Assembly (NCBI GenBank): GCA_037951105.1
Contig: JBAMJV010001312.1
Coordinates: 62,001 to 126,000 of the forward strand
DNA: 64,000 nucleotides
Source: Echinarachnius parma
Taxonomy: Eukaryota > Echinodermata > Echinoidea > Clypeasteroida > Echinarachniidae
Direction of reading: 5' to 3'
The notes under the pieces were generated by a model. It ran no database searches. It was not told where the DNA came from and saw only the letters and a list, made by a program, of their open reading frames with translations. Positions 1 to 10,306 of the stretch are shown here, one piece after another. Position 1 is the stretch's first letter; each line of letters starts with the position of its first letter. Both the position numbers and the translations under genes were made by a program.

Positions 1-84
1 AATTGTGTTCTCTGTAATTTGTTTACATGACCAGTATTTTATAAAATCTGAATAAAGTCTGATAAAATCAATCATGGATTTACT

Positions 85-290
85 TTCACTAGGTAAACAT
101 TATTTCCTTTCTATGAAAAAAATCACATATTATTATCAAGAATTTTACAATGATATTTGTATATTATTGAAGTTTCAAATATTACTTTTTTGGGAAAATA
201 AGTTAATGAATCACTTAAATATACATTGTAAACTTCTAAATAATATTATGTGATATTTTAATAGAAAAGGAACAATGTTTACCCAGTGAA
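85..290. mobile_element. Short palindromic MITE
   Basis: Inverted ends TTCACTAGGTAAACATT (85 on) and AATGTTTACCCAGTGAA (ending 290) flank an AT-rich core of about 200 bp. Fragments with the same TTTACCTAGTGAA end appear near 1205 and 58770, so it is a dispersed family. Superfamily not determined. Confidence 0.55.
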
Positions 291-378
291 CAAATTGAAA
301 AATTGATCGATAGCGTGTAAAGTATAAAATTCAGGTACTAAGAACGATCGAAGTATCTTAATTTGGAAAGTTCGATGT

Positions 379-1078
379 TTCGCGTGATAATTTTGCAACG
401 TGCGCAGGTATTGCCGCACGACTTCATGAGTTTTTTCATTGAAGTCTTGCGCAACTTTTGAGACCAGGGACCTTTTGACGACCGGGTAAACCGATCTAAA
501 GTCACGTGACCTTTTAAGTGAATGTCGACCCGAAAATCGCTCAATTTTTTGATTTGTGTACAAATCCTATGGAAATGGATTTTTTTCCTAAAATACACAA
601 AAATCTTCATTATTTTTCATTCTAATCACTGTAATTATTTTATTTTGGGCTAAAAATGGATAATGGTCAATAATTTATTGACATTTTTTTTTTTCTTAAA
701 AAAAACAGAAATAAATAAGAAATTTCAAATACAAAGAAATACATCAGGAAAATTTTGGCTGTCGCAATTTGTAATGTTGAAAACCAGTTGAATTAAGTCA
801 TAAAGAATATACAAATGTACATGCACAAAATAAGCATATTTTGAGCAATATTTAGTGATTTGCAGACAAAAAGGGGATTTCTGCATAAATTTGCATAATT
901 AATTGATATGAATTAATAATGTATTATTTTCAAAAAAATTATGCAAACTTGTAAATTATGTTGCAAGCTATCTGTGTGCCAAATTTTGTGGCGGCTGCGT
1001 GTTCGTCAGCCGAGATCTCAGGGGGGTAGAATCCATCCCCCCCCCCCCCCCCCTCCCCCCAGTATGGCCTGATTAGAG
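379..1078 (-). mobile_element. piggyBac-like MITE, minus-oriented, one end truncated
   Basis: This is a copy of the element at 41283-42052 in the opposite orientation. It shares the blocks around GTCACGTGACC, the GGCCGACG-like segment, the poly-C tract near 1040 and the end CTCTAATCAGGCC. Its right end abuts TTAA (1079-1082). The left end breaks off at about 379 without the matching terminal repeat. Peptide-like open stretches inside it are shared with the other copies but look like a by-product of DNA similarity. Confidence 0.65.
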
Positions 1079-1084
1079 TTAAAG

Positions 1085-1690
1085 TCATACCTGTAAAGTG
1101 TCAGATATTGCACAAAATGACATTTGAGACTTCAATCCTATATCAATATCATTGTAAAATACAATTGAAAGATTTGTGAAAGTTTGAAAGAAAACAAACA
1201 CTGTTTACCTAGTGAAAAAAACGAATATTGAGTTCATATTTTATCACCGAATACTGATGGTCTGCAATACATTTGTCGCAGTAATGAATGATCCGTTTGA
1301 GATATTCGCACCCATGTATGTTTACACACGTAGTACAGAATTCATGGAATTTGCACTCGCTCGGCTCAAAGTTCAATCTCCGGAATGTTCTCACGCATGC
1401 TGCATGCGGACATTCTCAGCTAGGACAATTGTACTTTTTATCAAAAGCGTTAATCAACGTGATTGAAATAAAAGATTTAAATGATAATTATCTTCATTCT
1501 AAAGGGACATTTGAAAAAATCAAACCCTATTTTATTCTTCTTTTACCATAAGCTAAACAACACGGTAGAAGAGAAACGAGGAAGCTCCAAGTAATTTTCG
1601 TGGATTTGGACACTTTACAGGTATGACTTTAAGCCAAACAACAAGGTACAAGAGAAGTGTAAAAGCTCCAAGTGATTTTGGTTGAAAATA
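1085..1690. repeat. Dispersed AT-rich repeat, two partly tandem blocks
   Basis: The block containing AACAAGGTACAAGAGAAGTG and AAAGCTCCAAGTGATTTTGG occurs at 1620-1690, in diverged form at 1551-1610, and again at about 26455-26515 in an intron of the zinc-finger gene. The preceding segment (CATTTGAGACTTCAAT) is also shared with 26240. No coding content seen. Confidence 0.5.
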
Positions 1691-1723
1691 ACAAAGTGAA
1701 TTTATCATTTTCAGAATCAATTG

Positions 1724-1985
1724 CTGATTTGACACATTTCACTTGTTCCCCCAATGTAGCCAAATAAACAGTGATACGCCTGAGAAGCCTGCATATAGGG
1801 AGGAGCTGCTTTGAGGGGAGTGGTCCCAATAAGCTTTTCCTTTTAATTTACAGCATTAAACATCAGTGTAATAAATTTGACTGTTGGTTTTATTTGACAC
1901 ATTTCACTTCAAACCTTAATGCAGCCAAACAAACAGTGGTGATATGCAGAGATGAAGCCTCTACTTAGATGACTCTAAAAAAAGA
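1724..1985 (+). pseudogene. Two decayed tandem copies of exon A acceptor plus 5' end
   Basis: At 1730-1805 and 1893-1985 the sequence repeats the block that opens the working exon at 2052: TTTGACACATTTCACTT, a short pyrimidine run, TGTAG or TGCAG, then CCAAACAAACAGTGG or a close variant. In frame, copy 1 still reads QINSDTPEKPAYREELL before a TGA. Copy 2 reads QTNSGDMQR before a TGA. Both have stop codons and no working donor, so they are relics of tandem duplication. Confidence 0.65.
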
Positions 1986-2051
1986 CACAAGGAATCAATT
2001 AACGTGACTTTTTGTTTTATCTGACACGTTTCACCTCTTACCCCAATGTAG

Positions 2052-2271
2052 CCAAACAAACGGTGGCAATACACCAGAGAAGAAGCCTGCATCAACGGAG
2101 GAATCTAAGAAGGAGTCTAAGAAGGACTCATCGAAACAAGCAGCTGCTTCAGAGAATGGTCCCGACACAATTCCACCACCAATGCAGCTATCCAGCTCGT
2201 TAGCGTTGTACGTCGTAGAGGACATGACGAAGCACGTAACGGGGTGGATGTCAGACTTTGGCGAGAAGCAG
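2052..2271 (+). CDS. Unrecognised gene, exon A (5'-most visible)
   Basis: The acceptor follows CCCCAATGTAG. One base completes the previous codon, then the frame reads QTNGGNTPEKK and ends at GEKQ before GTTAGC. Two decayed copies of its acceptor and 5' end lie just upstream at about 1724-1805 and 1893-1985. Confidence 0.72.
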
Positions 2272-4444
2272 GTTAGCATACATCTGATCTCAATATGGTA
2301 TCGAAATATGATGTTAGGGTCATGGGTTGTGGTTCTAAACAATGTCAGGTTGCTAAGAAGGCAATCGTCCATTCCAACTCACTACCAAAAGACTGAATCA
2401 ATGGACAACTTGTTTTAATAGATCCATTACTATGTAATAACAAAAGAATATGACACCACTACTTTGATGCAATGGACCGCTGATAAGGTCCAGTAAAATT
2501 CTCCTTGGCCATCCATATTTTGGTGTCCCAGGTCAGGCAACTTAATTTGTAAAACTCAATGGCCCGAATTCTCATCAGTGGCTCAACTTGAGCTATGGTC
2601 CCCTGAGATATCTAATGGTTTCCTTTCATTATCCAGTCAATCCCTTGAAATACTTATAACCTGGACTTGTGACATTACCTCGCTATATCAGTTAAAAGAG
2701 CATTTGTTATAAAGAGATTCCACTGAATTGTCATACATATTGTTACATTAATTACAAGAAAGAATAATGTTCCACCCTTATCTTTTCTACCACAGGCATT
2801 GAAGGCTAGCGACGATGCTTATGTACTAGGGGCCGAGACCAGCTCGCAATTATCAGTAGATCTTAAATTTGCAAGGTCGTTAGTGAGGGTGTCGGAAATT
2901 CAAGCAAATGTTCAAGAAGAAAGGTGAGTAATGAATTTAATTAGGGAGCCTTTGTTTCAAAATGGTAGGAAACGCAGCAGAGTATTCACTCAACCGAGAC
3001 CATCCTTTCACTGTACTTTTTGCTGTACCAGGACAGGGTTGTATGTACGTGTACGTATTAAACACGGGTTTACGTGATTTTAGAAGTGACAACGATACAC
3101 AAACTAAGTATAAAGTTACACATTCTCCGCCCATTTTTAGGACCAGGTGCTATTTTGGCTGAGTACCGCTCTGAATATCTTTGCAACATATACACTGGGC
3201 CCAAAAAGAAACTTATAATTGTTCACATGGTCATATCTTGAAAATCTGTCCATCAAAATTAACCAAAATGACACACGGGATTAATTAAATACCCTACTCC
3301 AATGACATGTCAATATCCAAACGGTTACATTACTGACAGAACTGAAAAATGCACTGGCATGGAACCGTTTGCTGTATCACATGTCACAGCCTGGACATTT
3401 CGGCAACAGAGTTTAAGGCAGGTGAGGAAGTCAAAACAATTGGAATGAAGGTAATGTCAGTTACCCAAACACAGACATCAATAGTGGGTGTGTCCATCAT
3501 ATGCTTGGAAGAATTCAGTGCATCTGCTATGAATTCTGTCCACCAGGTTTCTGATACAGGCTTGGAGGAGATTGTTCCTCTCTTCCTGTAGAGCTGGTCT
3601 AAGTTTGCATTAACAGGCGGATTGTCCATATACTGTGACATGTGGTCCCGGAAGTTGTTCCATGTCAGTGCTTTTTGCTATTGTGTCAGTTGGTCAACTG
3701 CTTGGTTACTGACATGTGTTTAGAGTAGAGTATTTAAGTAATCCTGTGTGTCATTTTGATTAATTTTGATGGAGAAGATATGATCATGTGAAAAATTATA
3801 AGTTTCTTTTTGGGCCCAGTGTAGATGTTCTGGATTGCAAATGTGGATAGGAGCTGTGTTAAAGGATGGTCTCGGTTAATTGAACCCTCAGTCCTGTTTT
3901 AATACTGTCGTGGAATAAAAGCTTTCCATTTTGATTTTAAAAGGAAGCAACATCCTCATGTTAAATTTTAAAACATAAATTTTCATTGTTTGCTATTTGA
4001 ATCAAACAGCCTTCTAATTTAGCCCTTTTGATTACTTTCTAACATTAATATATGGGTGAATGATGATTATTTTTTAATAACTGATGAAAGATGTTACAAT
4101 TTTAATGTAATTAAAACATTTGATAAATTACACAAGTATGCAAGTTTAATTTATTTAAATTACATTAAATTAATTTTAGATAACTTTACTTTTCCTTTCT
4201 GAAAAAGTATGATTTGATTTATAATAATGTATCATATTTTCTCAATACATGTTTTTAAATAAACCTTGCTAGCATTCTATTTCAATCTTTCTTATTAGTG
4301 TAACAGAATTACCAAAGTTCTTATTCTTAATATTGCCTCTTTTTCCCACTTCTTTCCCCACCATTATCCTACAGGGTATTATTTCTGCGTAGACAAGTCA
4401 TTGAACTGGACAAGTTGAAGAATGAGAATGCCTTTATGACATAG
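2052..4444 (+). CDS. Unrecognised small helical/coiled-coil protein, 3' part of gene (3 exons)
   Basis: Three exons join in frame with GT..AG introns: 2052-2271, 2796-2923 and 4375-4444, ending in TAG. The 5' exons were not found and may lie left of the window. The visible 139 or so residues start with a Lys/Ser/Glu-rich segment (about 35 residues, PEKKPASTEESKKESKKDSS). A compact helical domain follows, including SLALYVVEDMTKHVTGWMSD, then SQLSVDLKFARSLVRV, and finally a charged C-terminus VLFLRRQVIELDKLKNENAF. No signal peptide or membrane segment is visible. I do not recognise the family; size and helical character resemble small subunits of coiled-coil complexes, but no assignment is made. 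The 2272-2795 intron holds nothing notable; the 2924-4374 intron carries a mariner-like element. Confidence 0.72.
2796..2923 (+). CDS. Unrecognised gene, exon B
   Basis: Acceptor TTTTCTACCACAG, phase 0, reading ALKASDDAYVLGAETSSQ and on to NVQEE plus two bases, donor GTGAGT. Both splice sites are strong and the frame is open throughout. Confidence 0.75.
3193..3821. mobile_element. mariner-like MITE with TA target site
   Basis: Terminal inverted repeats CACTGGGCCCAAAAAGAAAC and its complement extend for about 30 bp at both ends. Each end is flanked by TA (3191-3192 and 3822-3823), the Tc1/mariner target duplication. No transposase frame survives. It sits in the last intron of the unrecognised gene. 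Confidence 0.75.
4375..4444 (+). CDS. Unrecognised gene, terminal exon
   Basis: Acceptor after a pyrimidine-rich stretch (CACCATTATCCTACAG). One base completes an Arg codon, followed by VLFLRRQVIELDKLKNENAF-MT and TAG. No clear AATAAA was seen close downstream. Confidence 0.7.
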
Positions 4445-5181
4445 CACCCAGTAAAGTTGTAGAATTCTAAGATTATATTTTTTGTTACACCAAAAACTCT
4501 TGAGATGTTGCAAGTAAGTTTCATGAAAGCTGTTGTTGTGTCCTTGTTGCAGACAAGTTTTAAGAAATCTACAATTGTTACCGTTTCATGACCAATTCCA
4601 TGAAATCTAGTGTCTTTTAAAGTTTTTTTTTTATATTACTGTTTTAGAATCTTCTTTTTATCACTGGTTAGACATTGACCTTTTTTTTTTTGTCTTCTGT
4701 AATTGCTTCAGACACTTCAAAGTTAATGTAATGAGTTGTGTGTGTAAGGCCACAATATATGCTGTTATGTGTAAGAATGTCTTCAGCCAAATGCACAGAA
4801 CTGACTGGTTTTCCGTCTGATCTGATCAGTGTGCGTTGCCTCATGACTGATTTTGCCTAACCCAAACAGACAATTGACCTGATAGAAACATCAATTTAAT
4901 TCCCCACCCAGCTAATAATTGCTGCTAATTTTGCCCATGAGATAAGTGTTACCCTTAGGGACTGAGCAAAAGTCTGATAATGACCAATATTTCTTTCATG
5001 AGCATTCATTGTAACTTGATGTTCATGAGAAAGGTCATATGACTATCCTCGTATGATTGTCCCTAACAAATGTGTATGTTTTTTAATGTAGATGTATCGA
5101 CCTATTCAAAACCGTTTGTCTTTAGTATATCACACATTGTCCATAAACCCTGGCCCAAGTATGTTCAGGACCAGTCCTTAA

Positions 5182-5790
5182 CCCTAAAAAGACTGGGCTA
5201 TTTTGAACCTTAAAAAAACTGGGGGGGGGGCTAAAAGGGCCCCCCCCTAAGATCTCGGCAATCAAAACTCCAATCAACTCCAAATTTGGCATGGTGATAG
5301 ATGTCCATAAGGTCTACAATATTGCGTAGTTTTTGTTCTAATTATAATATGCTAATTAGAGCTAATTAATTATGCGAAAATTGCATTTCTTATGTATTTC
5401 TTTGTTTTTTCGACTTATGTTTTTTATTGTTTTTTCAATGGAAATAATTATTGACCATTATTCAACCATTTTTAGCCCAAAATTTAATGATTGCAGTGAT
5501 TAGAATGAAAAATAATGAAGATTGTGTCTTTTCTAGGAAAAAATCAATTTCCATAGGATTTGTACACAAATCACAAAATTTAGCGATTTTCGGGCCGACG
5601 CTCACTTACAAAAGGTCACGTAACTTAAGAACGGTACACCCGGTTGTCGCAAATTTGGTATCAAAAGTTGCGAAAGACTAAGGAAAAAAGTCGTGAAGTG
5701 GCACCGTAAAATATTTAAGCGTTGCGAAGTAATCGCGAAAATAGAGGAGGGGGGGGCTAAATCAGCCCCCCCCCCCCAGTCTTTTTAGGG
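5182..5790. mobile_element. piggyBac-like MITE with TTAA target site
   Basis: It opens TTAA|CCCTAAAAAGACTGGG and closes CCCAGTCTTTTTAGGG|TTAA: perfect 16-bp terminal repeats beginning CCC, as in piggyBac elements, with the TTAA duplication. Poly-G and poly-C runs lie just inside the ends. The interior is homologous to 41283-42052 (GGGCCGACGCTCACTTACAA). Confidence 0.8.
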
Positions 5791-5931
5791 TTAAATGGTT
5801 AGTTTAAGTACAACTGGGCTATAAGTCCTTCCATTGTTCCCACGCATACAAATTCATGTTTTTGTTTAGAAATATCTTCCTATGAGTACCGAAGTAGTGA
5901 TGTCACATGCTTTTGTTATATCAGGGAATAA

Positions 5932-6426
5932 TTTCCAGCCCAAAAATTGCATAGCAAATCTGCTATACAAAATAATTTTTGTATAGCAATTGGATAAACT
6001 TGTATAGCAATTTTTTTCAGGCAATCATAATGCACATTAACACCACACACAATGACCAAATGAAATTATACTAAGGTAAGAAAAGTGTACTGTACTGGAA
6101 AACTGTGTATAGCGTGTGATACATCAGCCCAGTGTGCAGTACATTGCATACACACTCACTGGGCTAGCTGGCCGGCTGTGTGTGCCTAGCCTGTGTATAG
6201 CTTGGAAGAGCTGCATGTCTAGACTGCATGTCTGCATACTTTGCATACACAGGGCTGGCTGCTGTGTGTGAAACATGTATGTTTACACAGCTCAGGACTG
6301 GTGTGAAACATGTATGTTTCCACATCTGCATTGCAGTGCACAAGTGGATTCATAAAAAAATATGCATAGCAAATGGCTAAAAATACATCACGAATTGCGA
6401 TGCAATACCAGGAAAATTATTCCCTG
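5932..6426. mobile_element. Inverted-repeat MITE (CAGGGAATAATTT ends)
   Basis: Ends CAGGGAATAATTTCC and GGAAAATTATTCCCTG are complementary over about 16 bp. The CAGGG start suggests a hAT-like element, but no clean 8-bp target duplication was seen. Inside are repeated GCATAGCAAAT / TATAGCAAT words and GTGTGTGAAACATGTATGTTT repeats. Confidence 0.6.
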
Positions 6427-6921
6427 TATATTATAGTTGAATGGTTCTGAACAACTTGTCCTTTGGTTGGGGCTTTTGGTAGTGGGATGGAGCTGGATGA
6501 TTGCCTTCTTAGCAAACACTAGATCACCAATTCCCTGCTTGCCTGACATATGTTTAGATCCATTGTCCATGACAACACATTTTGGTACTCAATTACTGCT
6601 GGCTGTCAAATGTAACTTCCTCAAGTGCATAGACTAATTTAATTTTAAATGTATATGGCTTTTTATATGACTAGTGGTGAAGATAAGGAGAAAGATTTGC
6701 TAATAAAAAAGAAAGAATGCAGCATGTATGAAAGTTACCCCAAAACATGATCATCTGAAGTATCATTTGCCCAATTTTTGTTTTGTTTTGTTATATAGGT
6801 TACCCCTTGTTTTTCAATTGATTTATTAATTGTCCACAAATGAAGGATAAATGAAGTTGGACTGCAAGTATTATGATTACGACACTTGTGTGTGTGATTT
6901 TGCTCACGTTATCAACATTCA

Positions 6922-7030
6922 GGGCCCTGTAACAAAGATTAACGATTAATTGTACGATTTATTTATCGTACGATCAATTGATGGATCGACTGTATGATTA
7001 TTTAATCATTAATGTTCATGTTAGAGGGCC
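6922..7030. mobile_element. Short palindromic MITE
   Basis: A hairpin-like block of about 110 bp opens GGGCCCTGTAAC and closes with GTTAGAGGGCC around a core rich in ATCAATTGAT and ATCGTACGAT. A sister copy lies at 7231-7351. Confidence 0.5.
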
Positions 7031-7230
7031 TTGATAATTTGTTAAATGGGTGTTAAGAACATATGAGCTCTGTTCATGAAATTCAGACTAATTCCTTATT
7101 GCAACAGTGATGTTCTACTATAACATGTAACGGTGAAGAGCAATTATTGAAATCAAATGGGTATCGCAGCTCTTTTATTTAAACTTTACTTGTACAAAAT
7201 CTATCCAGTTTTTAAAATTATTCAGAATAT

Positions 7231-7351
7231 GGGCCCGTGACATAAAGACTCCTGATAAATCGTACAACTAATCAATTGATCGTGCAATCAAATATAGTAT
7301 GATCAATCAATTGATTGTACAATTAATAATGAATCTTTATGTTACAGGGCT
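7231..7351. mobile_element. Short palindromic MITE, sister of 6922-7030
   Basis: It opens GGGCCCGTGACATAAAGA and closes TCTTTATGTTACAGGGCTC, with TCAATTGAT repeats in the core. Two members of one family sit 200 bp apart. Confidence 0.55.
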
Positions 7352-7957
7352 CAGAATTGTTTATTAGGCATTTTAATTATATATGTTCATTTGGTTTTGT
7401 TGGAATTGTATGATGATGTGTAATAATATGATAGAAATATTGTGATTCTTTTAACAAGTCGATATACACTTTTCAATTTGTTTTCATGTTGATAATTGTA
7501 TTTAATTAAAGGTATTTCGTGACATTTCAGGAAGACTAAATTTCAAAACTGTTAATTTCAGAGGTGAATTACCAGTTGACATACATGTTTGTATATCCAA
7601 TGGCCTTGTTATAAAAAAAAAAGTGTCTGCGGAAGCACCTTTTAGGAAAATCAATTATTTATTGATGGTTAATCAAATGAAAGAACTTATGGGTTGAAAT
7701 ACCTTATTTTATTTTATCAAATGTACTTGAACGAAAGTGTAATTTTCTGAATTTATTTATAAACAAAACTGGCTAGCAATAGATATTATGCAATTATTAT
7801 TCAAGAAGAACATGTTGGTAACATAGTAAAAGGCTAAGCCTTCAAAGAATTAAAATTCAATACATTAAAAAGTACATGTAAATGTAAGTACATGTTATCT
7901 GTCTGTTCATCTGTAGGAATACCATGCATTAAGAATTAAGTCCTTAAACTAACCAAT

Positions 7958-8649
7958 GGGCCGTATGCATAAAAACAAGCAATTGCTTGTGCTAGCCTTT
8001 TGCTTGAATCGGTATGCATAAAAACAAGCAATTGCTTGCAAGCAAAAGCATTTGCTTACAAGCACAAGCAATTGCTTACTGCTCGTAAGCAATTGCTTAC
8101 CAAACAAGCAATTGCTTAAAACCGTATGCATAAAACGAACCTTTTACTTGTCTTGATAAGCAATTGCTTGCGTTTTTTCAAGCACATCCAGACCAGCTTG
8201 AGCTCTTGCTTACTCAGGGCATTCGCGTTTAAGGATCAATTTTTCGTACCGTTTCAGGATGATTTTAAGCTCCATATTCCAGAGGTTATGTTGTGATCAA
8301 ATTCCTGTTATTTTAGACTTTTTACGGCAATTTTTGTCCATCGATCTGCACAGAAACCCCCCTGATGCTCCGCGCTGTTTCCCCCCTATTTGCGTAATAA
8401 AAAATACTGCTGCCAGGTCGGGCACGAAGCGTTGTTGCCCTGCAGTGCGATGTTCGCACAACCGTAACGATCCTTTGTCCAATACGTAAGCAATTGCTTG
8501 GCAGTGCAAGCAAAAGGTTTGAGCACAAGCAAAGGCTTGTGCATACGAATTTAAGCAATTGCTTGAACTTGATCTTTTGCTTGACAAGCTCTTGCTTGTG
8601 CTTAAAGCATTTGCTTATAAGCAATTGCTTGTTTTTATGCATACGGCCC
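7958..8649. mobile_element. Inverted-repeat element built from AAGCAATTGCTT palindromes
   Basis: The ends GGGCCGTATGCATAAAAAC and its exact complement at 8631-8649 bracket 692 bp. The 12-bp palindrome AAGCAATTGCTT occurs perfectly nine times: 7977, 8026, 8066, 8087, 8106, 8158, 8488, 8553 and 8619. Many one-base variants lie between. The GTATGCATAAAA word of the end recurs inside near 8010 and 8123. A GC-richer core (about 8220-8480) has no repeats. No target duplication was identified. Confidence 0.75.
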
Positions 8650-9024
8650 TTTGTTTTTATATTGTGTAAGAACATGTGAGAACACACCAATGTCTTAATT
8701 TTACTGATGGGGGTCTTAATTTAAAAAGGTGCCATTGTCAACAGTAATGAAATACAGCTTTAATTTTGATGTTGTGTTTTACCTGGATCAATAAAGTTGG
8801 TTTGTCAACTAATATAGGTTGCAAATTGTCCCAAATACATGTTTTCTTACAAGCTATCCATAGTTATATGTGGTACCTGTACCAGTACTTGTTCTTGTGT
8901 TGGGCTATGGAAATGGGAGAGGTCTTGAATTTATCTGCCCAAGCAGACTACCAGGAAAAAGGGTCATTTCTATTCTTGTATACATGTTTATGTGAATCCA
9001 CGTTTGTATGTATGTCATGTTTGC

Positions 9025-9060
9025 CTCTGATGAAGATTCTGCTAGGATCGAAAGCTCAGG
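9025..9060 (+). repeat. Conserved hairpin repeat CTGATGA...GAAAGCTC (copy 1)
   Basis: Reads CTCTGATGAAGATTC, loop TGCTA, GGATCGAAAGCTC. GATTC pairs with GGATC. Two further copies on the - strand lie at 30311-30357 and 52628-52660. Confidence 0.5.
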
Positions 9061-9144
9061 CCCTCTATTGAATCCTATTCTATTGCACACATTGGGTTTT
9101 TCTTGAATTCACTATTGTCAGCAAGGCTCTTGCACTATGAACAC

Positions 9145-10121
9145 TAAGCCTGAGTCATGTCGGAATTTTTTTGTTCCGGAATCCGCCGGTGTTGTGCCGG
9201 TCGGAATCCGGTGTTCCGATAAAAAAAAATCGGCCAATGAATGATACGGAACGAACACGCACTAGAAGGTCTGCCATGGTTTCGGCAGCACAGGCATGCA
9301 GGCCCCGCGCTGCGAGACAGGCCAACTCAACTGCCTTGACTTTGCAAGCAAGTTGCACTCTTAAAAAGTGCCGAAAAGGAACGAAAATGTCTCTTATTTT
9401 ACTTACATGTTTGTATGGCTTTTAAAATAAATACGAGAACAATTACCTGCAAAAACAGCAACAACAAAAATGCGCTGATTATATCTCGAACATTTTCTAA
9501 CTCGCTCGAAACTGCATGAACTGAAGCTAATACAACGACACGAATAAGTCAACACTAACTTATACTTTGCATGCAGGCTATAGGGTCTATTTTCCTACGC
9601 GAGATCCATCCGCTGGGGATTTCCCCAATTCCCGGCGGATCGATCTCGCGCAAGAAAATAGACCCATAACCTGCACACAAAGTATACAAGTGATATGGCT
9701 GGCTGTGTCGGAGCATTATTAGTACCGATATCGATAGAGGGCGGACTGGATGTCAACGTACGTTTGAGAAACGTTTTGATGACATATATGGTACGGCGCA
9801 GCTAGCTAGCTCTGACTGATAGCGCTAGCAGCTGCATGACTGTGCGGGGCGCGCCGGGGTAGCTAGCCTAGTCGATCGTTAGATCGGCTTTCATATAAAC
9901 GCAGCGGATTTCTTGTCGTTGTAAGTTGCATTCGACATCGTCTTTCTTGTACTTTTTTGTCATTTGTTTTCTTCTGTTAGTTTTCTACTACAAAATATGA
10001 ATTTTTGAGGAAAAAGAGGTTTTCCGTGATTTTCATCGGAATACCGGAATGGAGAAAACATTACCGGAACACGCACACACCGGACGGATTCCGGTATTCC
10101 GTCCGTTCCGACCCAGGCTTA
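9145..10121. mobile_element. hAT-like MITE with perfect 8-bp target duplication
   Basis: The element starts TAAGCCTGAGTC and ends GACCCAGGCTTA. It is flanked on both sides by ATGAACAC (9137-9144 and 10122-10129), the 8-bp duplication typical of hAT. CCGGAAT / ATTCCGG words fill both ends. A nested palindrome of about 120 bp (9564-9688) is centred on GGGGATTTCCCC. No transposase remains. Confidence 0.82.
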
Positions 10122-10142
10122 ATGAACACAACTGCAGTCTAA

Positions 10143-10306
10143 TATGTGTGTAGTGACCACCTAAGGGAAAGAGGAAAGGTGGCCACTGTAGACAGGTGAC
10201 CTCTCTAGACATTGTACAATCAAATATGTGTGTAGTGACCACCTAAGGGAAAGAGGAAAAGTGGCCACTGTAGACGGGTGATCTCTATAGACAGGGATTT
10301 TAGTGG
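10143..10306. repeat. Tandem duplication, period about 82 bp
   Basis: The unit beginning TATGTGTGTAGTGACCACC and containing AAGGGAAAGAGGAAA occurs twice, at about 10143 and 10225. A third partial echo (GTGGCCACTGTA) precedes a GGTTTGACTGTAC end. The same TTTGACTGT word occurs near 49390. Confidence 0.6.

Noticed and set aside
3384-3641. Open frames on both strands inside the mariner-like element
   Set aside because: They resemble no transposase motif I know, are short, and overlap each other on opposite strands.
9025-9075. A full hammerhead ribozyme call
   Set aside because: The CTGATGA...GAAA core and a 5-bp stem are visible, but there is an extra A before the stem and no supported stems I and III or cleavage site, so it is kept only as a hairpin repeat.
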